64,000 nt of DNA from Paracamarosporium sp. OC-R06-R3 (GCA_019828545.1 JACVRA010000121.1:2547-66546), one strand, 5' to 3'. Positions 10,997-22,984 are shown, counted from the first letter of the stretch. Notes: generated from the letters alone by a model not told the origin. Numbers and translations are program-made.

Positions 10997-11436
10997 GTGG
11001 GCGCAAATGCACGAGCGAGATGCAGCGTATATGTAGATAACGTTACTAAGACACTGAAACAAGGAGGGCAAGTATCCTGATGGCAGGTGCTGTGGGTGCT
11101 TTAGCAGCGTACGTATTTACGCGTTTGTCGCGAATATACCCCACTCATTCAATATGAGCATAGCGAAACCGGAGAACTTGGGCTGCTCAGTAGCATAGCA
11201 CTGTAGTAGTACCTTCATTCGTTCCTCCGCTTGCAAGTATCGTACGTTTTCTAATTCGTTGGATTATGAGAGAGGTTCCGACAAACACAACAAACACGCA
11301 GGCACTTATTATATAAATGCTAAATTGAGTGTAGATGATGCATTCATTGCTGATATCTGAACAAGAACAAGATGGTAAATCGTTATAGAGTGCGTACATT
11401 TGTTTCTTCACCTATTCGGTTCACGCTAAACGGCAC
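10997..11436. other. intergenic, convergent 3' ends
   Basis: No gene or RNA recognised between SFH5 and the cytochrome b2-like gene. Confidence 0.5.
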
Positions 11437-13023
11437 CTACAATCTTGCTTTTTCAGAATAGTTTGCGGCAGCCTTCTCTTTGGGACCGACAAGTGGGTCA
11501 TAGACCTTGCGACCAAGCGTGTCCTCTGGAACGGTCGTCGTGTGGGCACTTAAACTCCGCGCGTCGACAAGCGTGGGATTCAGGTCAGAAATCTTTGCCG
11601 CACCGATAAGTCGCATATTCATTTCCATTTCGTCTTTGAGCAACTGCATCGCGCGATCTACACCGGGCAGTCCGTACGCTGACATGGCGTAAAGGAACGG
11701 TCGACCAATACCGACGCCTGTTGCTCCCAGGCAGAGCGCCTTGACGATGTCGGATGCTCGTCGAATACCGCCGTCGATGAAAACTTCGATCTTGTCTTGC
11801 ATACCACGCTCGCGGAGTGCGGGCATCACTTCGGCTAGAATCTCAATGCCAGAAGGCGCAGTATCGAGTTGACGACCTCCATGGTTGGAGAGAACGACGC
11901 CTTGCACGCCGGCCTCAACCGCTTTGATGACATCTTCGACGCGTTGGACGCCCTTCAAGATGATGGGCATCTTCGTGATAGACTGGAACCAGGGAATATC
12001 CTTCCAGCTGAGGCTCGGGTCAATAAAAGACGAGATGGCCCGAGCGGCACCCTGGCTGCGGTCCACATCGTTGCCGCCGGTTGACTGTACATTGGAGCCA
12101 ACGTCCTGGAACTTTGTCCGCATATCCTTTTCGCGTCGGCCGAGCTGCGGTGCATCTACAGTAATGAAAAGACCTTTGCAGCCGCGCTTTTCAGCATGCT
12201 GGACAATACGCTTCGTCACCTGGCGATCTTTGTTCACGTAGAGCTGGAGCCATTGGACCTGGCCGTCTTCAGCAGCGTCCACAATCTCGTCGAACGAGCA
12301 CGAAGCTAATGTGGGAATCATTTGAATGATATTATGCTTCTTCGCGCCTCGTGTGAGGATGACCTCGCCTTCGGGGTTTCCTAGCTTGCCGAGCGCGGTG
12401 GCGGTAACGTAGAAGGGCATGTCGGTTTTGGTGCCGAGCATGGTTGTGGAGGTGTCAATGTTCTCGACGTCTACGAGGATCTGCGGTCGGAACCATATTT
12501 TGTGGAAGGCGGTATGGTTCTCACGCATAGTCTGCTGCAATCAGTGTCTTGTTGATCGGCAGTGTTCAAATACGCTCACAATCTCATCGTCGGCGCCGCT
12601 CGAGTAGTATGCCCATGCTGTCTTCTTCATGACACGCCTCGCTACATGCTCAAAGTCCATCAAGTTGTAACATTGTTCGAGGATAGGCATAGTCTGTATG
12701 CGCTTCTGCCTCTCTTCCTCGTCTGGGTCGATTTCCTTTTCTTCCTGCTCGACCGTCTTCATGTCGACCTCGCCAAGGTGGTGCTTCTTGTCGAGGTACT
12801 TGTCGAGGGTGTCGGGAGGGTGGATGGGGTCGAATTCTTCGGTCGCATCCTTGCCGGCGTACTTGAGTATGATCTTGGAGCCGCCTGGGTGCTCTGGCAG
12901 AAACTCGGTCACATCGTATGCGCGTCCGTGGACAATGACCCAGCACGAGCCCTTAGAGTTGTGCTCGGCCACCTGCTCGCCGGTGAGCTTGTTCGTCTGG
13001 GTGTCGTTGCTGTCGTGATTCAT
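11437..13023 (-). CDS. Cytochrome b2-type FMN dehydrogenase (L-lactate dehydrogenase-like)
   Basis: Exons 13023-12580 and 12531-11437, phase 0, give 512 aa; the join reads ADDEI-TMRENHTAFHKIWFRP. Residues 10-85 are a cytochrome b5 domain with the heme motif EHPGGSKIIL and a second His in FDPIHPP. The rest is an alpha-hydroxyacid oxidase TIM barrel. It shows QLYVNKDR, the catalytic LSNHGGRQLDTAPSG, FIDGGIRRASDI and the phosphate-binding GIGRPFLYA. The family oxidises L-lactate (or a related 2-hydroxyacid) to the keto acid and passes electrons through heme b2 to cytochrome c. There is no mitochondrial presequence before the b5 domain, unlike yeast Cyb2, and no upstream in-frame ATG, so a cytosolic form or another substrate is possible. 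Confidence 0.85.
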
Positions 13024-13749
13024 GGCTGCGGGCCTTACGATACGGTTGGGATGATGCGAAGGGAGAAGAATCAATCAATGGGTAGGTTCAATCCACGGCA
13101 CTGGCAAAGGACGTGGCGGACTCGCTGGCGGCTGCACCAGGGTGATGACGGCGACATGTTTTTGAGAATGGCCTCGGTCCATCTCTCTCCGCACCCCCAG
13201 CTTGCTAAGAGCTCCGCTCCTATAGGCCGCGGAAGCGTGCGACACGTGACGGCAGGAGATGGTCACGTGAGGTGCGGTGTAGGTGCGAGGTGCTCGTACG
13301 ACTGGGGGCAGGCTGCGCAGGCCGCGCAGGCCAATGACGGTGCACCCGGGTGCTGCTGCTAGTATCGTTGCTGTTGCTGCTGCTTCGCGCCGTGCAGTCG
13401 CCCTCTCGTCCTCACAGCAGCGCCGCCGTTCGTCTCGCCGGCGCCGCACTCGATCCGGCGCACAGCAGTCACATGGCCCCCACCCCCCCCAGCCAAGCAC
13501 TGACCGAGCACTCACAGCTATGTCACTTGTTGACACGCCCATACCTTCGTCGATCCCCGCGAGACCTGCCACCGCCGACCCCAGATACCACCAAGCGCGC
13601 GCCATGCTCTCGGAATTCCCTCTGCACACGACCTCGTCCTGTACTGCCCTTCACTCCCACAGTGTCACCTAGGCCCACATCTCTAAGCTCCAGCGCCGGG
13701 CCTTGGTCGCGGACACCTGCTGCATACCAACACAGAGCCCACCGTAGCC
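13024..13749. promoter_or_regulatory. divergent promoter region, cytochrome b2-like / Rab
   Basis: 726 bases lie between divergent starts, with GC-rich and trinucleotide-like stretches (GCTGCTGCT, CGCCGCC). Open frames on both strands here look compositional and have no domain support. Confidence 0.45.
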
Positions 13750-14857
13750 ATGGCAAACAGCCTTGAGGCAAAGATCGTGGTGCTTGGGAGCCAAGGCGTG
13801 GGCAAGACCTCGCTGGTCCACCGCTATGTCAAGAATGCCTTCACGCCTCCGACGACGCAGTCTACTATAGGCGCCTCTTTTGTGACCAAAAAGGTGGTCG
13901 ACATCGACACATCCACAACTGTGCGCCTGCAGATCTGGGACACGGCGGGCCAAGAACGGTTTCGGTCGATATCGAAACTATACTATAGAGGTACGCAACG
14001 TATCGCACTTGTCATGCATAGCAGAGTGCATTCGGTGCTTCTGTCCCCCACTCTCGACAGCTTGCTTGGCTTGTCCCGCCCAGAGTCTGTTCCTGCACAT
14101 TGTACTCAGCCAAATACCTGTCTCGCCGTGGTCTGAGCTCCGTGACCCTTGGCATCCAAAGCTGGTACGGGGGCTAACTCGAACATGAACAGGCGCAAAT
14201 GCGGGCGTCCTTTGCTATGATATTACTGATCCCTCGTCCTTCGACGAAATGGGCCGCTGGCTCAAGGAGCTCAAGCAGAACCTCGGCGACGATATAATCT
14301 TGCACATTGTAGGCACCAAGTCCGACATCGTCGCTGAAGATCCCTCGAGACGTCAAGTCCCGTTCGAGCGTTGCATTGCTTATGTCGCCGAACATCTCTA
14401 TCCGAACCACGTCACACCAGGCCACGCCACCCCTGCGGCGTGGCAAAACGGAGGCATGGCATCGCCCCAGAGTAACCGCTCGAGCGGAATATGGGGTCAA
14501 GAGATCGGATGGGACTGCTGTCATGAAATCAGCGCAAAGGACGGAGAAGGTGTGGACGAGGTGTTCCGAGTCATCACAAGGAAGCTGGTCGAGCAACAGC
14601 AGAAGAAACTCCAACAAGAGCAGGAAATGCTTGCGCTGGCCGGCGCCACACCGGGAGTCAATGCCAGCGGCAACATGAACGACTACTTCAACTATCCTAG
14701 CAGCGGTAACGGCAGTTTTAGAGTCGGAGCTGGCGACAAGAGACGCAGTTGGATGGGTTTTCCCACAACCCCAAATATCGGAGGTGACCCGCAGCAGCAG
14801 TGGTTGGAAGACGATAACGAGAGGATCCGCAAGAGCAAGGGAGGGAAGTGTTGCTGA
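13750..14857 (+). CDS. Rab-family small GTPase
   Basis: Exons 13750-13990 and 14193-14857 give 301 aa, joined across a 202-nt intron (GTACGC donor, GCTAAC branch) at LYYRG-ANAGVLCYD. G1 is GSQGVGKTS, G3 is WDTAGQERFRS, G5 is EISAKDG. The G4 motif is TKSD instead of the usual NKxD. The protein ends KGGKCC, a double-Cys geranylgeranylation signal. It is longer than a typical 200-aa Rab because of an insert after the AEHLYPNHV segment (Gly/Ser/Gln-rich) and an extended hypervariable tail. The role is vesicle trafficking; the exact Rab class (Rab21/22-like or fungal-specific) is not resolved by eye. Confidence 0.85.
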
Positions 14858-15782
14858 TGCATTATTTCATCTTGTGACAGAAATCGCACGACTTGACAGC
14901 GAGATTTGAAGGTAGCTACCGGTGCTTTTGCGTTTGTGCGGTACGTTTCGATATACCACCGGATTCTTTTCGATACCCCATTGGATCAACGCAGCAGGCT
15001 GTTCATTTGTCCGTGCGTGCTTCGCCCATTAGAGATTCGCACTTGCGGTGTCGGATTACACTGCTTAGCTTTCTACATGCACTACTAGTGCTTCACCGAG
15101 GAGCATGTTACTTCCAGACGATATCAAGATACGTCGTGCTCGGGCACAATCTTGTTCGAATATCGCCATTTGCGAGACCGGTCCATAGGGCGATTATCTA
15201 AATGGAGCATAGCTGTATTTCTCAACTCCGTATCTATCTAAACGGTGTCTTGTATAACTTGTAGCATAGCGGTGTTGTTTTTGTTTGGGTAGGATTCCAT
15301 GAGCGTGTACATGTTATCAAGGATGCACTTGAACTTTCACAATTTCTATCATGTCTCACAATCGCTCGGTCTAAATGACCAGACTGATGTACACCACAAC
15401 TGGATCTACAACAATAATTACATACGTATTTCATTCAAACCCATGTCTACCACTCGGTCTACCTAGAGGCTCTGCAGCCTGTACAGTGAAATATTCGACT
15501 GCCACCTTACCTGTTGAGCCATGACTCCTTACTATTCTCACCAAACCAAACTTTTGCAATGACTCCCAGAGTTCTGCTCGTCAACAGTCGTTGTCTCCTA
15601 TAATCTCAACAGCTTAGTAAAGGTACAGCATTCAGTGCGCAGCTCTGCTGTGGTACCGACTCACTAGGGTCCCACGCTAGGCCAACACCAACTCGGTCTA
15701 CCTAGAGGAGATCCGCAAAGCTCATGATATCCTTCTATATGCTGTAAAGTCTAAAAAGGAACTCTCCACAACACATCCAAGA
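14858..15782. other. gene-free interval with 18-bp direct repeat
   Basis: Convergent 3' flanks of the Rab gene and dac1. The sequence ACTCGGTCTACCTAGAGG occurs at 15452-15469 and again at 15691-15708 in the same orientation. No gene recognised. Confidence 0.55.
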
Positions 15783-17313
15783 TCAATTTCCCACCCGTCC
15801 TTGCTTGTTATCGTGAACCTTAACCCCGAACTTCCACACCTGGTCTACTATCAACCGTTTGTCCTCCCCTACTGCACCATCCGATACATCCAAAACTACC
15901 AAATCCGCATCCGCGCCCTCCTGCAACGAACCTTTGACACCCTCCAACCCTAGCATCTTCGCCGGCGTCTCCGTCACCGCTTTCAGCGCCTCCGGTACAC
16001 TGGCTCCTGTCCAGTTCATAAAGTTGGTAACGCAGTCGACCAGCTCGATACTGCTCCCAGCAATCTTTCCATTCTCCTCGAGCGTGAGGAGCGCTCCGGC
16101 CTTGACAATGCGCGAGCCATTCGTCCACTCGTACACACCGTCGGGCATACCAGCCAGGCGCATGGCGTCTGTGACAAGCATCAACCCTTCAGGGTGTGCG
16201 TTGTACGCAATCTTGATTGAGGTTGGGTGGATGTGAATGCCGTCCGCGATGATACCGAAGTACGGCTTGGATATTGAAGATGAGGCTGTACCCAAGAGTC
16301 CAAAGATGCCTGGGTTGCGGTGATGCAAGGGTTTCATTGCATTGAAAAGATGTGTGATGGAAGTCGCGCCGGCTTTGACGCCGAGTTTTGCTTCTTCATA
16401 GGTAGCTTCTGAGTGCCCGATTGAAGTGAGTATGCCCAGGGAGGCGAGAGATTGTATGGTAGAAAGAGCGCCCGGGAGCTCGGGCGCAATTGTCACAAGC
16501 TTGATCGGGGACGGGTGTGTGAGATTGGAGGGGCCATAATAGGTTGCTAGAGAAGAGATGCCGTCGTGGGGAGTTTGTAGGACGGATACGTTGTGGATGC
16601 CGTTCTTTGTGGTTGATATGAAGGGCCCTTCGCAATGGGCACCGAGAGACTCGGAGCCGAGGGCTGGGTCCCGTGTTGAGCCCGAGGGTCCGAGGTAGGG
16701 CAGGGCCTGGGCGTGTTAGCGGTGTGTTTAGGGCTATATTGCGGTTTGCGACAGGAGATGATGGCGTCTATGGTGGATGAACTGGCATAAAGTACTATAG
16801 AAGATGGTATCCGTGTTTCGTTCGTGTCAGTATGGGTTGATGTACTGGCCTGAGTGGAGTGACTTGGATGCAGTGAAGAAGCTGCGTAGCGAGATAGCAA
16901 ATGAGATGGATTACCTGGTGATAGACGTCAGGCCGTTGAGAGGTCAGTGTCGGCAGGTAGGATGTTACACCTCCCCTAACGAGGTTTCGATTCACCTTCT
17001 GCACCCCCTTGCCGTAGGCCATGGACCCGTCCTCTGGGATAACTGAGAAGTCGAAGCCGTAAGCTCCGTTAAGTTGCACATCGATGAGACCAGGGGACAG
17101 GATGCGGCCTCCGAGGTCGATGATGTCGTCTGGAGCGGTGAGGTGCCCGTACAATATCTCTTGGCCGTTCAAGATTTTGCCTGTCACTGAGCTGATCCAC
17201 AGGTCCTCCTGGACAAGGCCGGTGCCCTTGACCAGCAGGCAGTTTGTGAACTTGATGACGCCCGAGCGCCGCGGAACGGCGGCGGTACCCGTGGGGTGCA
17301 CGGCAGATGGCAT
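15783..17313 (-). CDS. dac1: N-acetylglucosamine-6-phosphate deacetylase
   Basis: Exons 17313-16915 and 16706-15783 (phase 0; 208-nt intron with a GTAATC donor and GCCCAG acceptor) give 440 aa. The amidohydrolase barrel carries the NagA-type metal motif DVQLNGAYGFDF, in which HxH is replaced by QxN. It also has the metal-binding Glu in AHCEGPF, His in SIGHSEA and THLFNAM, and the catalytic Asp in LVTDAM. These are the complete NagA active-site set. It converts GlcNAc-6-phosphate to GlcN-6-phosphate and acetate in the cytosol. The start at 17313 was chosen; the frame also has an ATG at 17430. It is divergent from nag3 over a 537-base shared promoter, as expected for co-regulated genes of the GlcNAc cluster. 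Confidence 0.93.
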
Positions 17314-17850
17314 GGTGCAGCTAAGGGTAGTGCGGACGATGGTGTAGGGAATACGGTGCAGGAACTGGAGAATGCTGGACTGCCGAAAAGGGAAGGCAGG
17401 GTGAATCGGGTGCGGTTGAGACAAGCCCAACGTCTCTCTCGACGAGCAGCGGCCGCCATCTCTCTTAACAGGATGCCCCGTGGGCTGCTCTGCAGTGACG
17501 GCGCCGGCGCATCACGTGAACAGGCCACCGTCGAGGTGCGAAGCGCAACGTTCCCGTTCGCGGGCATCTGATTGAGCGGCGCGCCTCCAGCGTTGCACGC
17601 TCAAAGACGCTCCGGGATGCTCGGTGGTAGCATTGGAGGGTGGGTTCAGTGGGTTGGGTGTTTGACCGTCCTAGCCGCCACCAGACAAGACGGGCAGCGT
17701 GGCCCCAGCTCGCAGCACCTCGGCTCGCGTGAATGTAACCTCACGCCTCGTCGCCGTCTTCCATTGTTAACCATCTGCTGCGGGTCACGTTCGCGCCTCG
17801 CTCCTTGTCCGGTCCGCGTCCTGACGTCTACGCGACGGGCTTCGTTCGTC
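17314..17850. promoter_or_regulatory. shared divergent promoter dac1 / nag3
   Basis: 537 bases between the two start codons. A palindromic CACGTG lies at 17513-17518 within GCATCACGTGAAC. No clear Ndt80-type CRCAAA element was found by eye. Co-regulation is inferred from the arrangement. Confidence 0.45.
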
Positions 17851-20800
17851 ATGGCGGCCAAGCCCGAGAAGCTGGATCCCGTATGGGATAATCTCGATAG
17901 GTGCGCTTCAGCTGCCTCTCTTCCCCGGATTTCCTCCCATGCCAAACTAGTCGCTAACCGATGCAGGACTATGGTGCGCACATCGCCCCGAAGGCTGTGG
18001 GTCGAGCTAACAGCGCGTCGCAAAGGGCCAACTGTTCATGATGGGCTTTGACGGCACATCTGTCACGCCGCATATTAGGACGCTCATCGAGAAGCACCAC
18101 CTGGGCTCTATCTTGCTGACGGCTAAGAACCTCAAATGTACGAGACAGTGTCTCACGCACTGCCGGCCCGCTAATACTATCCAGCTGCTGAAGAGACTAC
18201 CAAGCTGTGCTATGAACTCCAAAAGATTGCACATGATGCCGGCCATCCTGTGCCCCTGGCCATTGGCATTGACCAGGAAAATGGCGGCGTCAACAGTTTG
18301 TATGACGAAATCTACGTCCGCCAGTACCCTAGCAGCATGGGCATGGCGGCGGCAGGTTCGACTGAGCTTGCTTACGAGGTTGCCAAGGCGACTGCACAAG
18401 AGATATCGGCCTGTGGCATCAACTGGATATTTGGTCCATGCTTGGATGTTCTCACCAATGCTCGAAACCAGCCGCTCGGGGTCAGAACAGCTGGCGACGA
18501 CCCCCAAGAAGTATCCGCGTATGGCGTGGCCTTCATGAAGGGCTACAAAGACGCAGGCATCGTCACCTTGGGCAAGCATTTCCCGTCTTATGGCAACCTC
18601 GAATTTCTCGGCTCTACCTTGGACGTGCCCATCATCACCGAATCACTAGAGCAACTGAGCCTGAGTGCGCTGATACCCTTCCGGGAAGCTATCCAGCAAG
18701 GCCTTGACTCGATGATGGTTGGCGGCTGTGCCATGTCGTCCGCTGGTCTTAACGCCATGCACGCTTGTTTATCGGAACAAGTCGTTGATGATCTACTTCG
18801 CAGACAGATGAACTTTGACGGCGTCGTGGTGTCAGAATGTTTAGAGATGGATGCGCTCAGTCACAACATTGGTGTTGGTGGCGGCACTGTCATGGCCGTT
18901 AACGCCGGTTGCGATATTGTCCTACTCTGCCGTTCGTTCTCATTTCAACAAGAAGCACTTAAAGGCCTCAAGACAGGTATCGAAAACGCAATGATTTCTA
19001 AAGCGAGGATATATCATTCCTTACGTCGGGTTCTCCATATGAAGTCTAAATGCACATCTTGGGAAAAAGCATTAAACCCGCCCGGAATCAGCTTCCTTGA
19101 AACCCTTCAGCCGTCACATACTGCCTTATCGACAAAGGCCTACAATGGGTCCATTTCTGTAGTGCGAGATAAGAACCGTCTTCTACCGCTATCCAACATC
19201 TTGGAGAATGAAGAAGAGCTATTGCTTCTGACTCCTCTAGTCAAGCCGCTGGCCGCCTCTGCTGCCTCTCGACAACTTTCGGAGTCTGCAAATACAAATT
19301 CACCAGAACCCGCTGCGTGGGCGCAGAGCTCCTCTGTCATGAGCGGAGAAAGAGTGTTTCGAGAACTGGGAAGATCTTTGGCAAGACAACGAAATGGACG
19401 TGTTCTGCATACGTCGTACACATCCAATGGAGTGCGACCGGTCCACGAAAATCTTATCAATCGCGCAAGCGCCATCGTGATCATTACGGCAGACGCTAAT
19501 CGGAATTTATACCAGAATGGTTTCACTAAACATGTTTCCATGATTTGTAACATGCAATATACGACTGGCGGCGAGAAGCGTGAGAAACCACTAATTGTCG
19601 TCGCTGTCAGTTCGCCGTACGATTTTGCCATGGACTCCTCGATAGGGACATACATATGCACATACGACTTCACAGAAACTGCATTAAATTCCCTTGTCAA
19701 AGTACTCTATGGTGAAATCTCCCCAACTGGAACTCTACCTGGAACGATCAGCAAAAGCCAGAAGTTGCACTCCTCGAGGCAACACTGGTTGGTCGAGATC
19801 TATAACGAGGAGAGAGATGCGAATGCTCTCGACAGCTTGATCACTGCAGTAATGGATGGTACACCGCCGAACCAACGGTCAGAACTATCTAGTGCGACAT
19901 CCAACTCGTTCATGCTGCATGACAAAGAGGTGGAGGAGACTCACTTTGTCGTCCGCAACAGCAGCACTAGCGCGCTATATGGGTTTTGCTCAACCTACTT
20001 TTTCAAATCGACAGGCACCGGTGTTATAGGCGCTCTGTTCGTCGACCCTGGACGAAGAAAGCTGTCGATTGGCCATTCGCTTCACAATAGAGCCATCCGC
20101 ACATTGCTGCAAAGGGATGGAATCAAGCGATTCCAACTCGGCTCACGCTTGCCGAGCATTTTCCTCGGCATCCCGACAGGCCACACGACGGAGCGCAAAC
20201 GACTACGCTCCTGGTTCGCCAACCTTGGTTGGAATGCTGCACTGTCTCGGCCTGTTTGTAACATGGTGGCACGCAATCTGCAGGCATGGTCTCCACCAGA
20301 GGGCATGGCAAAGAGTCTAGCAAGCGCAGGTGCGCAGTTTGACATTGTCTACGGGTGGGATTATGCGACTCCCATCTTGGATCACATCAAGACAAGCAAT
20401 CGCCAGGGGCTAGCGGAGGTCTACAAGATCGCGCTCTCGGATCCTTCGGCATGCGGCATCCTCCGTGCGAAGCGGCCCGAGGACGGCGTTCTGGTAGGCA
20501 CGGTAGTGCTTTACGATCACCGGTCGGCCTTGTATGAATTCATCCCGCCTCTGAAGGACCTGAAGGAAGCTGCTGGAGGCATATCGTCGCCCGTGATTTC
20601 GCCCGGTGTAGGCGAGTACTCGACACTGCTCCAGGGATTGGTGCTGCTTGGGATGCGGCAGATCAAGAAGCTCGGTGGCAACGCATGCTTGCTTGACTAT
20701 GTAAGTGACGGCCTTGGACGACACGGGTGGGTACGCAAGCTGACGCGTGTGCAGATGGACGGCGATGGAAACTTTGACGGCTTCTCGGCGATGGGGTTTG

Positions 20801-20868
20801 AAGTACTGCACAACTTTGAGGAGGTGAGCTGTGACGCGGCGACGTGGACGTTGATTCCTCCTTCTTGA
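17851..20868 (+). CDS. nag3: GH3 beta-N-acetylglucosaminidase-like protein fused to GNAT acetyltransferase domain(s)
   Basis: Four exons (17851-17900, 17967-17973, 18026-18137, 18185-20868) give 950 aa. Exon 2 is a 7-nt microexon; both flanking introns have GTGCGC donors and CTAAC branch sites. The join reads DNLDRTMGQLFMMGFDGTSV. Residues 20-330 are a GH3 barrel of NagZ type, with IDQENGG, LGKHFPSYGN (His188) and VVSECLEM (Glu274). Bacterial NagZ has KHFPGHGDT and an Asp nucleophile at these places, so both the acid/base dyad and the nucleophile differ. Residues 330-600 form a GH3 C-terminal-like region. GNAT-like sequence follows: PGRRKLSIGHSLHNRAIRTLL (about 675) and a second unit with GVLVGTVVLYD and PGVGEYSTLLQGLVLLGMRQIKKLGG. 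The GH3-GNAT layout matches NAG3 of the Trichoderma reesei GlcNAc cluster. There is no signal peptide, so it is intracellular. Confidence 0.88.
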
Positions 20869-21340
20869 TACGACCTGGCTGGCGTTTGTGTTGCACGGTA
20901 TCGGGGGTTCATGTACAGTAGCAGTCCAACAAGTTGCGGAAACTGGGCCAAGCCGTTGAGCATTCGCATGTGGTGGGGCGTGGGCGGCAGGGTGGGTCGG
21001 CGCGCGCTGAGGTGGCGATCAACGGCGCCTTTGTTCTCGAAGGGCCGTGGAAGCCGTGTCTCAACAGGCACACCCAGGGCGGCTGCAGGTGAGCGGTTCG
21101 GGCGTCGCACAGCGCAGCCGGCCAGCAGTATTGCTTCGTGCTCGCCGCGGTGAGTCGCGGCGCCCCGGCGTGTCACGGGGCTGACTGAGCTGCCCGGCTC
21201 GCCAAAGACGACCCACGACCGACCCCAGCCTTCCTGGCGTCCTCTCTCCCCATCCGTGCCAGCACCCCCTCCCGCCGGGCCACCACGTCCCATGCGCATA
21301 GCGCCGTCGATGCACCGCGACAGCCGCCAGCCGAGCAGCC
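20869..21340. promoter_or_regulatory. upstream region of ron1
   Basis: 472 GC-rich bases between nag3 and ron1. On the minus strand a single AACACAAACG at about 20884-20893 contains CACAAA, the core of the Ndt80 middle sporulation element. One occurrence is weak evidence. Confidence 0.3.
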
Positions 21341-22984
21341 ATGGACGGCTTCGACACCATCACCATGTCCTACCTGGCCGCCCCAATGCCGCCCGCGCCC
21401 GACCAGCTGCAGGCGCCCATGCTGCCCATAGACCCCTTCGACCAGCGCTCTAGCTACGACGCCGACACCTTCGCCGGGTGAGCGCCCCGCCGCCGTGCCC
21501 TCTCCTTGCTGACCTTGGTGCGCAGCAGCGACGATGCCTTCGCCCACCACCCCATCCAGCCGCCGCCGCCGCGTCTCCAGCGCTTCTCGAGCGCCTACGA
21601 GGACCCCTTCTCCGACGTCCTGAGCACCTACGACCAGCCGCTGCAGCCCGACCCCAACGGCCTGCCCGAGAGCCCCAGCATCGAGCGCGACAACAAGCTG
21701 CTCAGCTTCTCGCTCCCCAACGTGCCCTACACCCTGCTCAACTATGTGGCACAGCGCGTCACCATCTCCATGTCTGCCCAGCTCCACGGCATGTTCTTCC
21801 TCGCCGAGTCGCCCTGGGCCTCTGCCGGCGACGTCGCCGCCGCCCCGACTGAGCTCACCTGCTACCGCCGCAATCTGTTCCAGATAACGGGCACCGTCAC
21901 GCTGCCCCGGAGCCTGCAATTCCTCCTGACCGACCAAGGAGACCAACTGCCCATCATCGGACAGGAACTCACCATCTCCGCCACCGAATCGCTCGAGGGC
22001 AACCCGGTCAAGATTATATCTGTGCCATGGAAAACGCCTGCGAGCACCGCTGCAGTCGTCGAAGACAAGACGGAGAAGGAACCCCCCTCGTTTCCGCTCG
22101 ATCTCAACAGTGGGCAAGACATGGACTCGGACTATGTCAATTTCCCTATCAGCTGGAAGAGACTGCAGTTCAGAATCGCCACTGCCAACAACGGCCGCCG
22201 CAAGGAGTTGCAGCAGCATTTCGTCGTGCGGCTCAAAGTCGTGGCCATTCTCGCCAACGGCGCCAAGGTGCCAGTCTGCGAAGTGCACTCCGGCGCCATC
22301 ATTGTGCGCGGACGTAGCCCCAGGAATTTCCAATCCCGCAAAGACATGCCCATCAGTGGAACCGGTAGCTCCATCCGCAAAGCTCACCCTCCGCATCAGT
22401 CGAGCAGGACACCAACTGGCGATACTCACCAAACCAACCATAGCAACAGCAACAACACGCAAACTGCACCTGGTACAGCCAAGCCAATGGACACGCTCCA
22501 GCTTCCGTTTGATTTCAACCCTAATGACCCTCTTCTTTCACCAGAATTTAGCATGGATTGGAAAGTACCCGCTGCCCCGATGACAGCTATCCCACCAGAT
22601 CCTACACCGCCACCAATAACGCCATATGCGCGGTCGACTCCGGACCTCTCTCGGAGCGGTGCACAGGCGCAACACGCCAGCATGCCGCCCGTGTCCCTGT
22701 CATTGACTGATGATGAGCCGAAAAAATCCGCATCTCCATCTGAACATCCAAAGAAGCGAGGCACTCCTGCGCGACCGCCTTCCTTCTCTGTTGGCCTAAT
22801 TAACAGCCCAGACGAAAGTGCGGATTTGTTGTACGAGTACTTCCCCCTTGGACTGGATGACTGGATGCCACCTGTCGATGCCGTCTACCGACCGCATGTT
22901 GTCCATCACACCAATCTCCCGCCAGATCCGAAGGCGCTCGCGGTGAAGAACAAGTCCAAACGATACTTTTCTGATGCTTGGTGA
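21341..22984 (+). CDS. ron1: Ndt80-like transcription factor, GlcNAc-cluster regulator (RON1-type)
   Basis: Exons 21341-21477 and 21526-22984 (48-nt intron, GTGAGC donor, GCTGAC branch) give 531 aa. The N-terminus is Pro/Asp-rich. An Ndt80/PhoG DNA-binding domain spans about 95-310. Recognisable parts include RVTISMSAQLHGMFFLAE, CYRRNLFQITGTVTLPR, FPISWKRLQFRIATANNGRRKE, QQHFVVRLKVVA and CEVHSGAIIVRGRSPRNFQ. The C-terminal half is low-complexity, with PPDPTPPPITPYARSTPD and a basic KKSASPSEHPKKRGTP segment. Fungal Ndt80 paralogues control meiosis, carbon or GlcNAc responses. Location inside the cluster next to nag3 matches T. reesei ron1. Direct regulation here is inference. Confidence 0.87.

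Noticed and set aside
12562..13362. 266-codon plus-strand frame
   Set aside because: Antisense of the cytochrome b5 exon and promoter; no conserved motif.
13283..13766. Two plus-strand frames upstream of the Rab gene
   Set aside because: Ser/Pro/Arg-rich compositional frames, not linked to the Rab exon by splice sites in frame.
17313..17430. Upstream ATG extending dac1 by 39 residues
   Set aside because: The extension (GLSQPHPIHPAFPFRQ...) has no family similarity and lies in the shared promoter; the internal ATG is the better start.
21173..22462. 429-codon minus-strand frame antisense to ron1
   Set aside because: Mirror of the Ndt80-domain exon; Gly/Val/Arg-rich with no recognisable motif.
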